41,242 bases of DNA from Nitrospira sp. Its GTDB lineage: Bacteria; Nitrospirota; Nitrospiria; Nitrospirales; Nitrospiraceae. Position 1 is the stretch's first letter. Each line of letters starts with the position of its first letter. Location: assembly GCA_019636835.1 (NCBI GenBank), contig JAHBWU010000031.1:1-41242 (forward strand), written 5' to 3'. Below, one piece after another: positions 9,134-17,082 of this stretch. The notes beneath the pieces were generated by a model. It was not told the DNA's origin and ran no database searches. It saw nothing but the letters and a program-made list of their open reading frames with translations. The translations under genes and the position numbers were made by a program.

Positions 9134-9266
9134 CTCTGAAGGCTGACGTTCACGCCGCGCTCGTTTTCGATCTCTGTCACAGCCTACTTGACTCGCGGTG
9201 ACAATCCGCGTCTTTACTTGGAACGCTCTTGCTGATTTCGATCCGTCTCAATCTCTGTGCTCATCG

Positions 9267-12158
9267 TCATGAGTGACAGCCTGTGGGTCCAATCGCAAAT
9301 GTCCGAACCAAGAATCCGGGCGGCGTCAACCGTCGAAGCGAAAGAATCTTATCCTCGCTCATCTGCTTTCCCGTCAATCGGCTTAGATCCTCGTGCCCTT
9401 GTCCCATGCCGCTGCCCATCACCAGCGGGCTACTGAGCCATCCCCCTGGTTCTGAGGGAAGTGCGTCGCGTCCGGCAAGAATGAACGTGCTCTGGTCGCC
9501 GCCCGCAAGCGCGGCACAACGGTTTTGCAAGAGCGCCTGAGTTTCGCTCGGCTTCGTCGAAAGCTGCTTCACCGTGCCGCTCAAATTCGACGTAGGCGAC
9601 TGAATGTTCACCGTGCCGCTCAGGCCGAACTGCGAGGAGGCATCGACGAAACTGGCGGGATCTGCCAAAAACACCGGCGTTGTAATCGTGATGTTCCCAC
9701 CGTTCCCTTGCTCCGCCTTTGCGAGAATCTGGGCGTTCTGTAGAATGACCGTCTTCGGATCGATCGTAATATTGCCGCCGGCCGTAGACGGGCCACCTTG
9801 GACCGAGGAGCTGATCGGACTGTTGACGACACGTATGAGATCGATAGCTTTGATATCGATGTTCCCCCCGCTGGCATGCCTTGCCTCCGTCGTGATTGAG
9901 CCGTTCTGGACATCGAGTTGCTGACCCGCATTGATTGAAATATTACCCGCGTGTCCTGGCCCAGTGCTGCTGGCAGAGATCGTGGCGCCGTCGCTCACAG
10001 AGATGGCCTGCGCGGCAGTTAAAGAAATATTGCCACCATTACCACAGGAGCCTGAGCAAAATTCAGAACCGATAGTTCGTGTGAAAATGCCGCCTGCTGT
10101 ATCGCTTCCGACTGAAAAGAAATCTTCTGGAATCGGAACAATACGTTGTCCTGCAATCGTAATGGTGTTGGTTTCCTTGATGGTTACATTGCCGCCGTGC
10201 CCACTGGTTTGCGTGGTTGTATCGACTCTGGCTCCACCTGTAATTGCAAGACGAGGGGTAGTAATGCTAATGGAGCCGGCATTTCCTCCTACTTCGGTAG
10301 GCCCTGCATCTTCCCTAACGAGGGAATTGCTATAGAAACCGCTCGGTCGGAGTGAGGCTTCTTCACCGGATAGTTTGACGTTGTCGCGTGCTTTAACAAC
10401 GATATCACCTGCTGGTCCAAGGCCGCCTGTCTGTGTGCGAATCGTGCTTCCATCGCTCAATTCGAGTTGACCTGTATTGATCTCAACATTGCCACCTGGA
10501 GAAAATATAGTGAGTGCCTCAAGTTGTGAAGCCTCAGTCATCGTGAATTGCTGAGCTTTAATAGAGACAGCACCGCTTCCGAACGATCCACTTGTACTGA
10601 GAAGAGAGGAGCCGTTCAACGTGATATCGTTTCCACCCAACGAAATGTCCCCTCCGTGCCCTCTAAATATTTGGGAAGCAAGGACTGTTGCCTCGAGCGA
10701 AATCCTGTCTGCGCTGATATCAATTTTCCCTCCTGATCCCGTGATGGCATCGATCGGCAGTTCTGAGACGATAGCTCGGAAATCACCGGAATTGATGTTG
10801 GCATTCTGCAAAGCTAAGGAAGTGGCAGTAATTGCGACGTTGCCTCCATCGCCTGGTGCTGATGTGCCGCTGTCAATGAAGAATGCACCGTTGTCTGCCA
10901 TTCCGACGGTGAGGTTTTCGGTAGCTATTGTTACGTCGCCTGCGCGCTGGGCTCCTGATGTGTGTGTATCGAGCAGAGCGAATGTGAAGTCCTCGGTCGC
11001 AACCTGAGCAGAGATATTTTTTGCAATAAGTTGAATTCCCCCTGCAGACCCCTCTCCTATAGCAAGTGCTGTCAGGGCAGGCACTGTGTTGTTTGAAATT
11101 GTAAGATTTCCGTCCAAATTGATATCTATGGCTATAGGCCGCCCACTTGCCAAAAGGCTATTTGCCGACAACGTGCTTTCCTCGATCACGAAGGAGCCGC
11201 CGCGTATCTTGATACTTCCACCAGCTTCTCCGGAAGCGTTGAGGAGAGAGGCATCTACAAGGCGAATGTTCCCCATTGTCATGCCGGAGCTGGGCATCAA
11301 ACTGGATGCCGAAATTTCTCCGGAGGATGCTATGCTCCCGATGCTGATGTTTCCCCCCGGAGCCGACAGGGTTCCGGCTGTTAAGGTGACGCCGCCTGAG
11401 ACCGGAGTGGATGTTGTCCCACTGTCCGGGTTGGCAAACTCAAATCCTTCATTGCCTCCAACGACTGTGATGGACTGGTTTGGTTCCACGGACAAATTTG
11501 CCCCCTGGACCGAAATGCCGGCAGTAGAATGGAGAAAGCCAAATGCAGTAACAGGGGCACTGGTCAAGATGTTGGCTGATGAAGAGCTTGCATGAAAAAT
11601 CCCTGCATTGGCACCGTCGGCCTCGCCGAGACGTAGATGATTAGCCGTGGTAAAAACGACCGATCCTCCCACATTGAGTGATGCGTTAGGCCCAAAGACA
11701 ATTCCCGCCGGATTCATCAAAAACAAGTTGGCGTCATTGAACCCGGTAGTTTGAACTGTTCCGAAAATAGCCGATGGATTGGGGCCAGTAACTCGAGCAA
11801 GGATGTTGGAGGTCGGCAAACCAGCAGGGAGAGTAGAACCATTGAGATCGAACGATATTCCATTGAGAAAATTAGCGACATTGTTCGTCGGTACGCTGAA
11901 GTCTCCAAAGCTGTGAAAGAGATTCCCACCAACCCTAGTACCTCCAGTAATATCGTGTTGCAGTTCACCACCGGCAAGAGCAGTAGGAGCGCTGACTTGG
12001 GTATTTAATCCCGACGTGGTGATGGGTGAAACAGCTTGGGCTGCTACTTCTCCTTTGCCATCTAGACCGAGAGCAAGCCAAATCCAGGCGAACGATAGAC
12101 TCACTACAAGCTTAAAAGGGGAGATTGTTCTGTTGTGCCTAACTGGTGAAACCTTCAT
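9267..12158 (-). CDS. filamentous-haemagglutinin-like TPS exoprotein
   Basis: A 963-aa secreted protein. The signal peptide ends near residue 42 (EVAAQA). The TPS/haemagg_act domain follows (about 43-175), with GGTRVGGNLFHSF, NILARVTGPNPSAIFG and the characteristic LFLMNPAGIVFGPNA. The rest is a right-handed beta-helix built of degenerate repeats rich in GGNISI/GGNVTI-like strands. A Cys pair (CSGSC) sits in the second half. The C-terminus has a pattern I associate with cyanobacterial-type TpsA proteins: NRCAALAGG, then STFILAGRDALPSEPGGW. This is the likely substrate of the FhaC-like pore at 6611-8419. It follows the Cys-rich gene by 27 nt and probably shares its transcript. Inferred function: surface adhesin or scaffold; 963 aa is small for the family. 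Confidence 0.9.
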   Translation of the reverse strand: MKVSPVRHNRTISPFKLVVSLSFAWIWLALGLDGKGEVAAQAVSPITTSGLNTQVSAPTALAGGELQHDITGGTRVGGNLFHSFGDFSVPTNNVANFLNGISFDLNGSTLPAGLPTSNILARVTGPNPSAIFGTVQTTGFNDANLFLMNPAGIVFGPNASLNVGGSVVFTTANHLRLGEADGANAGIFHASSSSANILTSAPVTAFGFLHSTAGISVQGANLSVEPNQSITVVGGNEGFEFANPDSGTTSTPVSGGVTLTAGTLSAPGGNISIGSIASSGEISASSLMPSSGMTMGNIRLVDASLLNASGEAGGSIKIRGGSFVIEESTLSANSLLASGRPIAIDINLDGNLTISNNTVPALTALAIGEGSAGGIQLIAKNISAQVATEDFTFALLDTHTSGAQRAGDVTIATENLTVGMADNGAFFIDSGTSAPGDGGNVAITATSLALQNANINSGDFRAIVSELPIDAITGSGGKIDISADRISLEATVLASQIFRGHGGDISLGGNDITLNGSSLLSTSGSFGSGAVSIKAQQFTMTEASQLEALTIFSPGGNVEINTGQLELSDGSTIRTQTGGLGPAGDIVVKARDNVKLSGEEASLRPSGFYSNSLVREDAGPTEVGGNAGSISITTPRLAITGGARVDTTTQTSGHGGNVTIKETNTITIAGQRIVPIPEDFFSVGSDTAGGIFTRTIGSEFCSGSCGNGGNISLTAAQAISVSDGATISASSTGPGHAGNISINAGQQLDVQNGSITTEARHASGGNIDIKAIDLIRVVNSPISSSVQGGPSTAGGNITIDPKTVILQNAQILAKAEQGNGGNITITTPVFLADPASFVDASSQFGLSGTVNIQSPTSNLSGTVKQLSTKPSETQALLQNRCAALAGGDQSTFILAGRDALPSEPGGWLSSPLVMGSGMGQGHEDLSRLTGKQMSEDKILSLRRLTPPGFLVRTFAIGPTGCHS

Positions 12159-12185
12159 GATGACCCCATCTCTTACTGAGCCTTG

Positions 12186-12626
12186 CTAGGGTTTGCAAGC
12201 ACAGCCGCAAGCTCCAGTGGCATACATATATGTATTCTTGCATGTTCTACTGGGATAAAGTACGGAACAGTTTGCCTGGCCAGGATTTGCGCAAAGCTTT
12301 CCTGATTGACAGGTGCGAGGGGGGGTAGCAGGAACTGGGTTTGCTCCATCACTTGAATAGAAGCCCGTGGCGGATCGACCAGTGGCATTCGCGCCTGGGT
12401 CACAACCTTCTATGCATTGGGGATCATCTGGATGGTCTTTGCAAAACCCAGAACTCCGCGATGGAGGAGGGTCTTGTGCACTCGCTTTTTTGCAATCTAT
12501 GGTAACTCGTTCATTTTCGCCATCGACCTCTGTTGTGATGGTTACTGCCTGTGTGGCTTGTGGTCCTGCAACGAGTACCGGCGTAAATATCAACGCTACC
12601 CGCAAAAGACACATCTTCATTTTCAT
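12186..12626 (-). CDS. Cys-rich secreted hypothetical protein
   Basis: A 146-aa protein with a signal peptide (cleavage near ATQA, residue 27) and about 11 cysteines in the mature part, spaced as an extracellular disulfide-rich protein and ending GACGCACKP. AGGAGG lies 8 nt before the ATG. I recognise no family. It sits between a lipoprotein gene and the TPS exoprotein gene in the same orientation with short gaps (35 and 27 nt), so it belongs to that transcription unit. It could be a co-secreted partner, a matrix component or a substrate/inhibitor of the neighbouring papain-like protease. All three are inference. Confidence 0.72.
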   Translation of the reverse strand: MKMKMCLLRVALIFTPVLVAGPQATQAVTITTEVDGENERVTIDCKKASAQDPPPSRSSGFCKDHPDDPQCIEGCDPGANATGRSATGFYSSDGANPVPATPPRTCQSGKLCANPGQANCSVLYPSRTCKNTYMYATGACGCACKP

Positions 12627-12661
12627 TCTAGTATCCTCCTATCGAGATTGTTAACATAGGC

Positions 12662-13402
12662 TTATCGATCGATTATTTTAGTACTTTCAGCAAATGCGTC
12701 TGCAGTTTTCCTCGCGATTGGCTTGAAATCCGATAACAGTTGTTTAGCAGAGTAGGGTTGGGCTTCCTTCAGATTGAAGAACGGGTAATCCCTTATCGGG
12801 AACAAGGTTATATCGGATTGTGATTTCCGCATGAAAAAATGGAGTTGAAGCTCTGAAATCTTTACAATGCCGTCAAAATTGGTAAGGGTTTTAGGTTTTC
12901 TGTCTTTCAAAATGCTGGACAGTCCCCATCCGACGATTCGCACCTCGTTGGCAGCACCAAATCTAGCAATCATCAAGCTAGATCGAATTTCTGTACCGAC
13001 TATGAGCGGAACGAGAACCATCGGCGGCTTGCTCGTAAGAAGATCTTCGGGATTTGTAGATTTCGATTCCGGCTGATAGTTTATAACCGCATCCAATGGC
13101 ACTTGATAAATAGGCAACAAATCTCCCACGTGAGCCGTTGCGGCTTCCTCCACTGAAGAAAAACCAAGCAATTTAGCGTATTCATCATATTGTTTTTGAT
13201 CCTGGAGCTTTTTGAGACGATTCATTCCTATCTGTATTTGGTGCTCAAGCAGGTTTTTCTCTATGGGTAGCTTGAGGCTGCTAGAGGCATCAGAAATAGA
13301 CTTGTCAGTTGGTATAGTTGGATCACAAGCGGCACTGTTAGTTGCGAGGCAAGCAGAAACTATAATGCAGAACAGAACGACTAATCGAGCGAGTTCAGTC
13401 AT
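12662..13402 (-). CDS. predicted lipoprotein, unknown function
   Basis: A 246-aa protein. The start at 13402 is chosen because CAGGAGC precedes it and because the N-terminus then forms a lipoprotein signal (LVVLFCIIVSAC, lipobox VSAC). The mature part starts with a helical region (LEHQIQIGMNRLKKLQDQKQ), then a beta-rich domain with PMVLVPLIVGTEIRSSLMIA. No family recognised. It begins 19 nt after the papain-like protease stop, so the two are very likely co-transcribed. A lipoprotein partner could hold the protease or exoprotein at the membrane (inference). Confidence 0.7.
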   Translation of the reverse strand: MTELARLVVLFCIIVSACLATNSAACDPTIPTDKSISDASSSLKLPIEKNLLEHQIQIGMNRLKKLQDQKQYDEYAKLLGFSSVEEAATAHVGDLLPIYQVPLDAVINYQPESKSTNPEDLLTSKPPMVLVPLIVGTEIRSSLMIARFGAANEVRIVGWGLSSILKDRKPKTLTNFDGIVKISELQLHFFMRKSQSDITLFPIRDYPFFNLKEAQPYSAKQLLSDFKPIARKTADAFAESTKIIDR

Positions 13403-13421
13403 GGAAAAGCTCCTGTCAAGT

Positions 13422-14192
13422 TTAAGGACGACAATTACGTCTTCCTTGCTTGCAGATGGAGTAGTATCTCCCTGTGTGACTGAAGGCATCTATGTCGAGA
13501 AAGAAATCATAGGTAACAAACGGTGGCCATTCCTCCTGCGGATCATGAACAGATACTTGCAACCTATGAGGGTCATCCAGATCATCAAATACTGCATATC
13601 CATACACAACTATCGCGTGAAAAGTGCTGGGCCCTTCGATTTGAGAGATAAATGGACCGTTGCTACAAAGCTGTTCGGATATGCGACTGAATGATAGCTC
13701 TTCAGCTAGATCAGAATTGGCGAGTGATTTGTAGTCAGAAGTAAAATTAAAGTGCTTCAGTGCATCGCTTACTCTTCCACCGATCAGGCATTGAGAGTCA
13801 GGTGTCAATACAGAGTCGCAGCAATTTTCGGTTCCTCCAACCTCCTTAGTAACCACCTTACACGGCACAAGTGGCTCTCCGTGATAATGCATTGCAATGG
13901 CTGCCGTGGTTGCCCAACACCATGGGGTATCCCCTTGGGACCATTTTTCGATTGACAGTTTTCGGTAGGGGTTCCCCTGGCAACTTGATCCAAGCGGCGA
14001 TGACGGCTGCGCGGAAACCGGTAAGACAAGGAGCGTCGCTATGGCTTCAAATGCAATGAATAAAATGCAGCAAAGGCCGCACATGCGTGAGAGTATTTTC
14101 TTATGACTCGGAATTTGGAGGTTTGGACAGGAAATGATTCGGGCCTGAGGAAAGGAAAATAGTTGATTTGTCCTATGGGCTCGTGTGGTCAT
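13422..14192 (-). CDS. papain-like cysteine protease, membrane-anchored or exported
   Basis: A 256-aa protein from the ATG at 14192 (GAGGA about 9 nt upstream; an extra in-frame ATG lies at 14231). A hydrophobic segment (about residues 37-61, CGLCCILFIAFEAIATLLVL) ends in a possible cleavage site (VSAQ). The catalytic domain shows the papain-like C39/C70 pattern: WSQGDTPWCWAT with nucleophile Cys92, then FHAIVVYGY with His192, then VHDPQ with Asp217. Several further cysteines (GTENCCDS, SQCLI) suggest disulfides in the periplasm or outside. It starts the gene set that leads to the TPS exoprotein, so processing of the exoprotein or of the Cys-rich protein is a reasonable hypothesis. A bacteriocin-type C39 transporter is excluded because there is no ABC domain. 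Confidence 0.78.
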   Translation of the reverse strand: MTTRAHRTNQLFSFPQARIISCPNLQIPSHKKILSRMCGLCCILFIAFEAIATLLVLPVSAQPSSPLGSSCQGNPYRKLSIEKWSQGDTPWCWATTAAIAMHYHGEPLVPCKVVTKEVGGTENCCDSVLTPDSQCLIGGRVSDALKHFNFTSDYKSLANSDLAEELSFSRISEQLCSNGPFISQIEGPSTFHAIVVYGYAVFDDLDDPHRLQVSVHDPQEEWPPFVTYDFFLDIDAFSHTGRYYSICKQGRRNCRP

Positions 14193-14444
14193 CGGAGAAG
14201 ATCCTCTATTTGTATAAGTCAAGACTGTCATCTGACAGACAGCCGTGAAACGTGAGCGTCTAGCTATGCCTGTTAGCCATTTTGCTCAATAACCCTTTTG
14301 AGGAGGTTGCATTCTCCTTCATGGGCCGTGTGGAAAATTCCTATTCATGTCTTTCCACCGTATCTTGTGGCCCTATCTCTCACAGGTTCAAATATCTCGA
14401 TGTCCCTTCGTTCGTATAAGTCCATTCAGCCCCAACCCAGTAAA

Positions 14445-14645
14445 TTACGATTTTACGATTGCTGCCCGTGGATTGAACCGACAGGCAATTTCAAAGTCAC
14501 GTTCATCGGGATAGGCTTTTGCCATCTCATCACCGATCCGCGCTCGCTCGCTGTGGCATTCGTGGGACGTGGGATATGTCTCCAGCAATGTCACTGGACT
14601 TATTCCGGGCACCTGGTTCAGCAGAACGATGACCAATATCCACAT
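14445..14645 (-). CDS. small exported hypothetical protein
   Basis: A 66-aa protein starting MWILVIVLLNQVPG, preceded by AAGGAG at 7 nt spacing, which favours this start over the upstream ATG at 14696. A short hydrophobic N-terminus precedes a charged helical domain with two cysteines (SHECHSERARIGDEMAK, then FEIACRFNP). No family recognised. It lies about 250 nt upstream of the protease gene in the same orientation. Between 14200 and 14440 I see no other gene. Confidence 0.55.
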   Translation of the reverse strand: MWILVIVLLNQVPGISPVTLLETYPTSHECHSERARIGDEMAKAYPDERDFEIACRFNPRAAIVKS

Positions 14646-15008
14646 GGTGCTCTCCTTGTGGGAGAGAGGCGCGCTCGCCTCATGTGTGTGTCCCACGGAT
14701 CAACGATTCATCGGCTTGGTGTAGGGATAGGCCGGTCCCCGAGCCTCCCTGTCTTTCTCGACGCCGACTCTGGTTCCTTGCAAACTGGTTTCTGTTTTCA
14801 TGAATTTCGTCTGCCGAACACTTCGCACATGCCCGATCTTCCTTCCGGTCTGATCAGCCCTATGCGTTGTTCGCAACAGCAAAAGACGAGCCACTGGTGC
14901 GACAGCGAACGCACGCCGTCGTCAAAATCGCGCAAAGGCTTTCCTGTCATGCCGATGCCACGATTTTCTGCGACAGGATGTATGTCGAAGGATGTAGGCC
15001 AAAGAGGG

Positions 15009-15057
15009 GGTGGTGAATCCAATGAGATTCACCCTGAATCTCATTGGATTCACCACC
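15009..15057. repeat. long perfect inverted repeat (23-bp arms, 3-nt loop)
   Basis: The arms begin GGTGGTGAATCCAATGAGAT and are exactly complementary across a CCC loop. No T-tract follows on either strand, so it is not a standard intrinsic terminator. It lies about 200 nt past the VapC stop on the minus strand and upstream of the small exported gene. Its inner core TGAATCCAATGAGATTCA resembles TGAATCCAAATGGATTCA in the repeat at 3435-3460. No gene is evident in the surrounding 14700-15260 region. Confidence 0.85.
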
Positions 15058-15263
15058 TAGGCAGGACCTCGCGAGATTGTCTGGACTCCATAGAGTTCTG
15101 AAGCCACAGAACTTGGTTGGGTCAGATCATCGTCGTGGTGTTGGACGATGAGATAAGGTTGCGATAGAGCCTAGAGAGGGAATGGCGCAGTTAGATCCCA
15201 ATGTAACGCGTGAGTGTTCGGAGTTCCTATTCAGGCGATCTAAGCAGAAGGGAAAGAGCGGAA

Positions 15264-15686
15264 TCATCGCCGGCCACGGCCCATACTATGGACTCGCTGC
15301 CGATAGTCTGTGTGGGACACAGCCTTGACGAGCCGTTCATCATCGGTAATCAAGTCGACATCCTCGAGTTCGGCTAAGGCAAGATAGAGGCAGTCATACA
15401 CCGGATGGTTGAGGTGATTCGCCAGAGCATAGGCACGAACCACCAGCGCGCCCGAGTGAACGAGCCGATCAAAATAGAGAGGCAGAGCCCGCACCATCGC
15501 CTCGCCTTGCTCCTGTGTCATCTCTTTGCGCCGCACCTTATTCCAAGCGGTGTTGCTCGTTTCGATCAGAATCAAATCCGGTGCCAGAAGCGTGTCCCCT
15601 CTAGAGAGGACCATGCGGGCGGCCGCCGAACCGCGCTCCTCGACGAACCACTTCACAGCGACACTGGCATCGACCACACAAGTCAC
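15264..15686 (-). CDS. VapC/FitB-type PIN-domain toxin
   Basis: A 140-aa PIN nuclease. The acidic metal-binding set is visible: Asp6 (VVDASVAVKW), Glu42 (LILIETSN), Asp98 (HPVYDCLYLALAE) and Asp115/116 (LITDDERL). Family members cleave tRNA or rRNA and are blocked by the antitoxin encoded just upstream. The start codon overlaps the antitoxin stop by 4 nt, and the length is normal for the family, so the toxin looks intact. Confidence 0.9.
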   Translation of the reverse strand: MTCVVDASVAVKWFVEERGSAAARMVLSRGDTLLAPDLILIETSNTAWNKVRRKEMTQEQGEAMVRALPLYFDRLVHSGALVVRAYALANHLNHPVYDCLYLALAELEDVDLITDDERLVKAVSHTDYRQRVHSMGRGRR

Positions 15687-15913
15687 CGATCTCTGTCCTT
15701 CCGAATCAAGGTGGTTGAATCCGTCTGACGACGCTTCGGCGTCAACGCACGAATTCGATCGGCCAGCGCGATCCGTTCCTGCGCGTTGGGCAAGGCTGCT
15801 CTTGAGAGAATGGCCCGAAGTTCTTGCTCAAGCGATTGCCCGTGCAATTCCGCTTTAGCCTTCAGGGCAGTGATAACGTGATCATCAAGGTTGCGCACGA
15901 TAACTTGTCCCAT
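15683..15913 (-). CDS. FitA/VapB-type ribbon-helix-helix antitoxin
   Basis: A 76-aa protein. It starts MGQVIVRNLDDHVITALK, the FitA-like Arc/MetJ ribbon-helix-helix domain that binds operator DNA, followed by the FitA-type ELHGQSLEQELRAIL helix and a C-terminal toxin-binding tail. GAGGAGG lies about 5 nt before the ATG at 15913; the longer frame to 15949 would run through the putative operator. It overlaps the toxin gene by 4 nt. Confidence 0.9.
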   Translation of the reverse strand: MGQVIVRNLDDHVITALKAKAELHGQSLEQELRAILSRAALPNAQERIALADRIRALTPKRRQTDSTTLIRKDRDR

Positions 15914-15925
15914 GGTCGCCTCCTC

Positions 15926-15945
15926 TGCTATCAGAAACGATAGCA
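15926..15945. promoter_or_regulatory. candidate FitA-like operator upstream of the antitoxin gene
   Basis: TGCTATCA and CGATAGCA flank 4 nt (TGCTATCAGAAACGATAGCA), giving 7-bp complementary arms just 12 nt before the antitoxin ATG. From memory, the gonococcal FitA half-site is TGCTATCA with its complement TGATAGCA, so one half-site matches exactly and the other at 7 of 8 positions, though with shorter spacing. It is probably the autoregulatory site. Confidence 0.6.
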
Positions 15946-16078
15946 CCATTCGATCCTCTCGTAAACAGTTGTAAGGGTCCTGATTGAATACGAAGCCGAA
16001 GGAAGAAGATCTGCCGCATCTTGCAGGGTTACCTCATGGACGATAGTAGTCATCTGAAAAAGTCCAAAGAGGTCATAT

Positions 16079-16369
16079 ATGAAACGCGCGGCAGTCTCTG
16101 CACTCAAGGCTACTCTGAGTGTCTGTCTGGCGAAAGTGAAAGCCGGGGACGAGGTGCTTGTCGTCGAGCGAGGGAAGCCCATCGCGAAACTGGCGCCTTT
16201 GTCGAAAGCCAGTCATGAGAACGATGCTCTGCGGGATCTTGCCCGCGCCGGACTGGTCCGTTTAGGAACGGGGAAGTTGCCGGCTGGATTTTGGAAACTG
16301 CCGAGGCCTAACGATCGAACGCGTCGCGGGCTGCAAGCGCTTCTGGCGGATCGCGCTGAGGGGCGATGA
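16079..16369 (+). CDS. Phd/YefM-family antitoxin
   Basis: A 96-aa protein with the Phd/YefM fold: VSALKATLSVCLAKVKAGD, EVLVVERGKPIAKLAPL, then a toxin-binding tail (RRGLQALLADRAEGR). GAGG lies upstream of the ATG. Its stop overlaps the ATG of the next frame (ATGA), the normal layout with a PIN toxin, but that toxin is truncated, so this appears to be an orphan antitoxin. Confidence 0.85.
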   Translation: MKRAAVSALKATLSVCLAKVKAGDEVLVVERGKPIAKLAPLSKASHENDALRDLARAGLVRLGTGKLPAGFWKLPRPNDRTRRGLQALLADRAEGR

Positions 16370-16545
16370 GGTTTTGGGATGCGTCCGCCCTTATTCCGCT
16401 GTGCTTGCAGGAACGAGAATCTCCGTCGCTCAAGAAATTGGTTCAAGCGGACCAATCCATCATCCCCTCTTTACATAACATAGGCATGACGCGCACACCC
16501 TGCCACGGCTTAGGCAACGGGTCTCATTTCTGCCTTGCGCATTAG
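16366..16545 (+). pseudogene. truncated VapC-type PIN toxin
   Basis: The frame opens MRFWDASALIPLCLQE, a typical PIN toxin start with the first catalytic Asp (Asp5). Similarity appears to end near residue 31 (QADQSI). An unrelated tail then reaches TAG at 16543. At 59 aa it is less than half of a normal 130-140-aa PIN toxin and lacks the other acidic residues. It is most likely a deletion remnant and inactive. Confidence 0.75.
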
Positions 16546-16653
16546 AGCAAAAAGGCGGGGAGGTTGGCCGAGTCTTCGTTGTACTCTTCAGTTAGAGGCT
16601 GGACTTATGGGAAGTAATCGATAGGCGTGAGTGATGGCAAGATCCAGCGACGC

Positions 16654-17082
16654 TTAAGCGGCGTTGCGCCTGTGGGCCAGAGCGAAGAGTTTATCGGTGA
16701 CTGCTATGTTCGCTTTGACCTTTTGAGCGAGGACTGTGCCTTTTTCCGTGAGCTGGAGCTTTAGGACCTTCCTATCCGAATTGACTCGCGGCTTATGTAT
16801 CCATCCATTTTTCTGAATAAGTTGCACGGTCTCGACCGCTGCGAGGTTCGAGATACAGAGCGCCGACGCGATCTCAGGCACCTCGCACTGAGGACGCCGG
16901 TCAAGATAGAGCAACGTGCTGGCCTGGAGAGGAGAAAGACCGAGCGGGTGCAAGCGGTGACGGAAGAGACCTTGAAGACGAAGCACGATTTCGAGGGTGG
17001 AAAGCTTGCCGTTAGTACTCTTCAGCGATTTCACAGGAGAAGTATAGCTGAGGATCGACGAACCAGAAAGCACGAGCAACAA
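16654..17082 (-). CDS. MarR-like winged-helix regulator
   Basis: A 142-aa protein with a MarR-type layout: an N-terminal dimerisation helix (LEIVLRLQGLFRHRLHPLG), LSPLQASTLLYLDRRP, a recognition helix region (VPEIASALCISNLAAVETVQLIQKNGWI), wing residues (RVNSDRKVLKLQLTEKG) and a C-terminal helix. It replaces the usual DxRxxxxxLT with NSDRKVLKLQLT, close to consensus. The true start could be the GTG at codon 17. No obvious target gene adjoins it, and the flanks are a TA remnant and a long non-coding stretch. Confidence 0.72.
   Translation of the reverse strand: MLLVLSGSSILSYTSPVKSLKSTNGKLSTLEIVLRLQGLFRHRLHPLGLSPLQASTLLYLDRRPQCEVPEIASALCISNLAAVETVQLIQKNGWIHKPRVNSDRKVLKLQLTEKGTVLAQKVKANIAVTDKLFALAHRRNAA

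Noticed and set aside
8416..9180. 254-codon minus-strand frame across the toxin-antitoxin region
   Set aside because: It is the complement of two well-supported plus-strand TA genes and has shadow-type composition with no family features.
9267..12158. The repeats of the exoprotein as a possible CRISPR or satellite array
   Set aside because: They are degenerate protein-level beta-helix repeats with no fixed DNA period. I saw no CRISPR array anywhere in the window.
13422..14192. Bacteriocin-processing C39 transporter
   Set aside because: Only a protease domain is present, with no ABC ATPase or multi-span membrane region.
14298..15101. 267-codon plus-strand frame
   Set aside because: No ribosome-binding site or domain pattern; it overlaps the better supported 66-aa gene on the other strand and the long palindrome.
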